A stretch of DNA of 64,000 bases. Source: Sipunculus nudus (Eukaryota > Annelida > Sipuncula > Golfingiida > Sipunculidae). The notes beneath the pieces were generated by a model. That model saw only the letters and a list, made by a program, of their open reading frames with translations. It was not told where the DNA came from and did no database searches. A program made the translations under genes and the position numbers. Below are positions 63,366 through 64,000 of this stretch, piece after piece (within the stretch, counting starts at the first letter, position 1; every line of letters starts with the position of its first letter). The stretch is taken from positions 16,763,676 through 16,827,675 of the forward strand of contig CM049311.1 in assembly GCA_026874595.1 (NCBI GenBank), given 5' to 3'.

Positions 63366-63371
<6 letters not shown>
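63189..63371. mobile_element. Pogo/Tigger-like MITE
   Basis: Left end CAGTGAAACCTCGTTGTGAC, right end CACAATGAGGTTTCACT (inverted AGTGAAACCTCATTGTG). Includes CGAATTCGAAGGGACC. CAGTGAAACCTCGTT-type termini are typical of pogo/Tigger elements of the Tc1-mariner group, which insert at TA. The right end abuts a (TA)n tract. At about 180 bp it cannot encode a transposase. Confidence 0.65.
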
Positions 63372-63433
<62 letters not shown>

Positions 63434-63434
63434 T
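63371..63434. repeat. (TA)n microsatellite
   Basis: Long TA run, interrupted once by GTATAT, immediately after the MITE's right end. Confidence 0.95.
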
Positions 63435-63435
63435 C

Positions 63436-63770
63436 CTGATCGAGATTTAATTACTCCGACCTAAACCCTGATCTTTAACTTTTAGGATGAATTCCTGTCT
63501 GAACATATCAAGGTTCAGGTAAGCCCATACTTAGATTCAGAGCATGCCTACATCCCTGACGTAACCAATTCCCGATTGAGCTTGACCAATAGCCGATTAG
63601 TCGAGACCAGATCACGATTGGGGTTAAGGCTCAATCAAATCCCGATCAGGATCTGCCCTGGACCAAAATTCAAATGTTCCAGACTAAAACCTGATCGGGA
63701 TTCAGTCTTGCCTAAACCCCAATTGGGATCTTGTCTGAACCAATTCCGGACTGAGATTCTAATTTGCAGG
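63436..63770. repeat. Degenerate minisatellite, period about 28-30 bp
   Basis: Recurring CC(C)GAT(T/C)(G/A)GG(A/G)T and ACC(A/T)A(A/T)(T/C)CC blocks, for example CCTGATCGAGATT, TTCCCGATTGAGCTTG, TCACGATTGGGGTT, CCTGATCGGGATTCAGTC and CCCAATTGGGATCTTGTC. The 77-codon frame across it (63576-63809) is a repeat reading. Confidence 0.7.
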
Positions 63771-64000
63771 CTAGAGCAGGCTTTTCTTGTAAAAAATGTA
63801 ATTCCATAAGGTTAAGACATGAAAATAATAATACAAGTTGTGTGAAAAATTAAATTTGATATGTTAATATAGCATGCAAAATTTATGAACTATACATACA
63901 TATATAGTTGAAAGTGTTCAGTGTAAGCTGTTCATATGATCCATCAGAACAGTGGTATAAAAGATATATAAATTGAACGCGTTATGAATATCCATATATG
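63771..64000. other. AT-rich window end, nothing identified
   Basis: No frame or repeat of note. Confidence 0.5.

Overview
This is a 64 kb, AT-rich stretch of animal nuclear DNA that is almost entirely repetitive and intergenic or intronic. No intact long gene is visible; the longest open frames are about 130 codons and nearly all are chance frames or reading frames through tandem repeats. The repeat vocabulary suggests a mollusc, most likely a bivalve. It includes GGAC-repeat plus hairpin ends (TAGCTCAG...CTGAGCTA), dispersed CAAGGGACCCATTGGTCAC termini, poly-C and (TA)n tracts, tRNA-derived SINE and LINE debris. The taxonomic call is inference from those repeat styles.

Layout. 0.7-1.2 kb: a small degenerate 74-bp minisatellite. 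2.5-10.2 kb: about 100 copies of a 74-78 bp minisatellite whose unit carries GGGTTAGGGTTT, with higher-order duplications of about 1133 and 599 bp. 12-21.7 kb: nested transposable elements. Outer termini of the CAAGGGACCCA type enclose a tandemly doubled hairpin-ended repeat, and a 4.2-kb terminal-inverted-repeat element has inserted into the loop of one hairpin. 21.8-23.4 kb: a decayed hAT transposon with a recognisable piece of its transposase dimerisation domain, carrying a tRNA-derived SINE and an 80-bp minisatellite. 25.1-28.8 kb: a satellite of about 339 bp, roughly 11 units. 29.1-34.3 kb: a dimeric satellite (about 314 + 314 bp, higher-order period about 629 bp) extraordinarily rich in ACGT palindromes. 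34.3-58 kb: mostly unique AT-rich sequence with transposon remnants, a perfect 34-bp-arm palindrome and long (TA)n tracts. 60-64 kb: two non-LTR retrotransposon remnants tail to tail, a foldback element, a pogo-like MITE and a minisatellite.

The only hint of a host gene is a set of short exon-like segments on the + strand (36632-36691, 37477-37503, 45785-45866, 52296-52325). They have good splice signals and mutually compatible phases and together read as a Thr/Pro-rich stalk followed by the start of an F5/8 type C (discoidin)-like domain. The third segment also opens with an ATG in a different frame that would encode a short signal-peptide-like leader, so two models compete. Neither is proven.

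The most interesting items are the 4.2-kb element with palindromic TATATG/CTTATAAG subterminal arrays and possible spliced exons inside it, the ACGT-rich dimeric satellite, the telomere-motif minisatellite, and the repeated insertion of mobile elements at palindrome centres.
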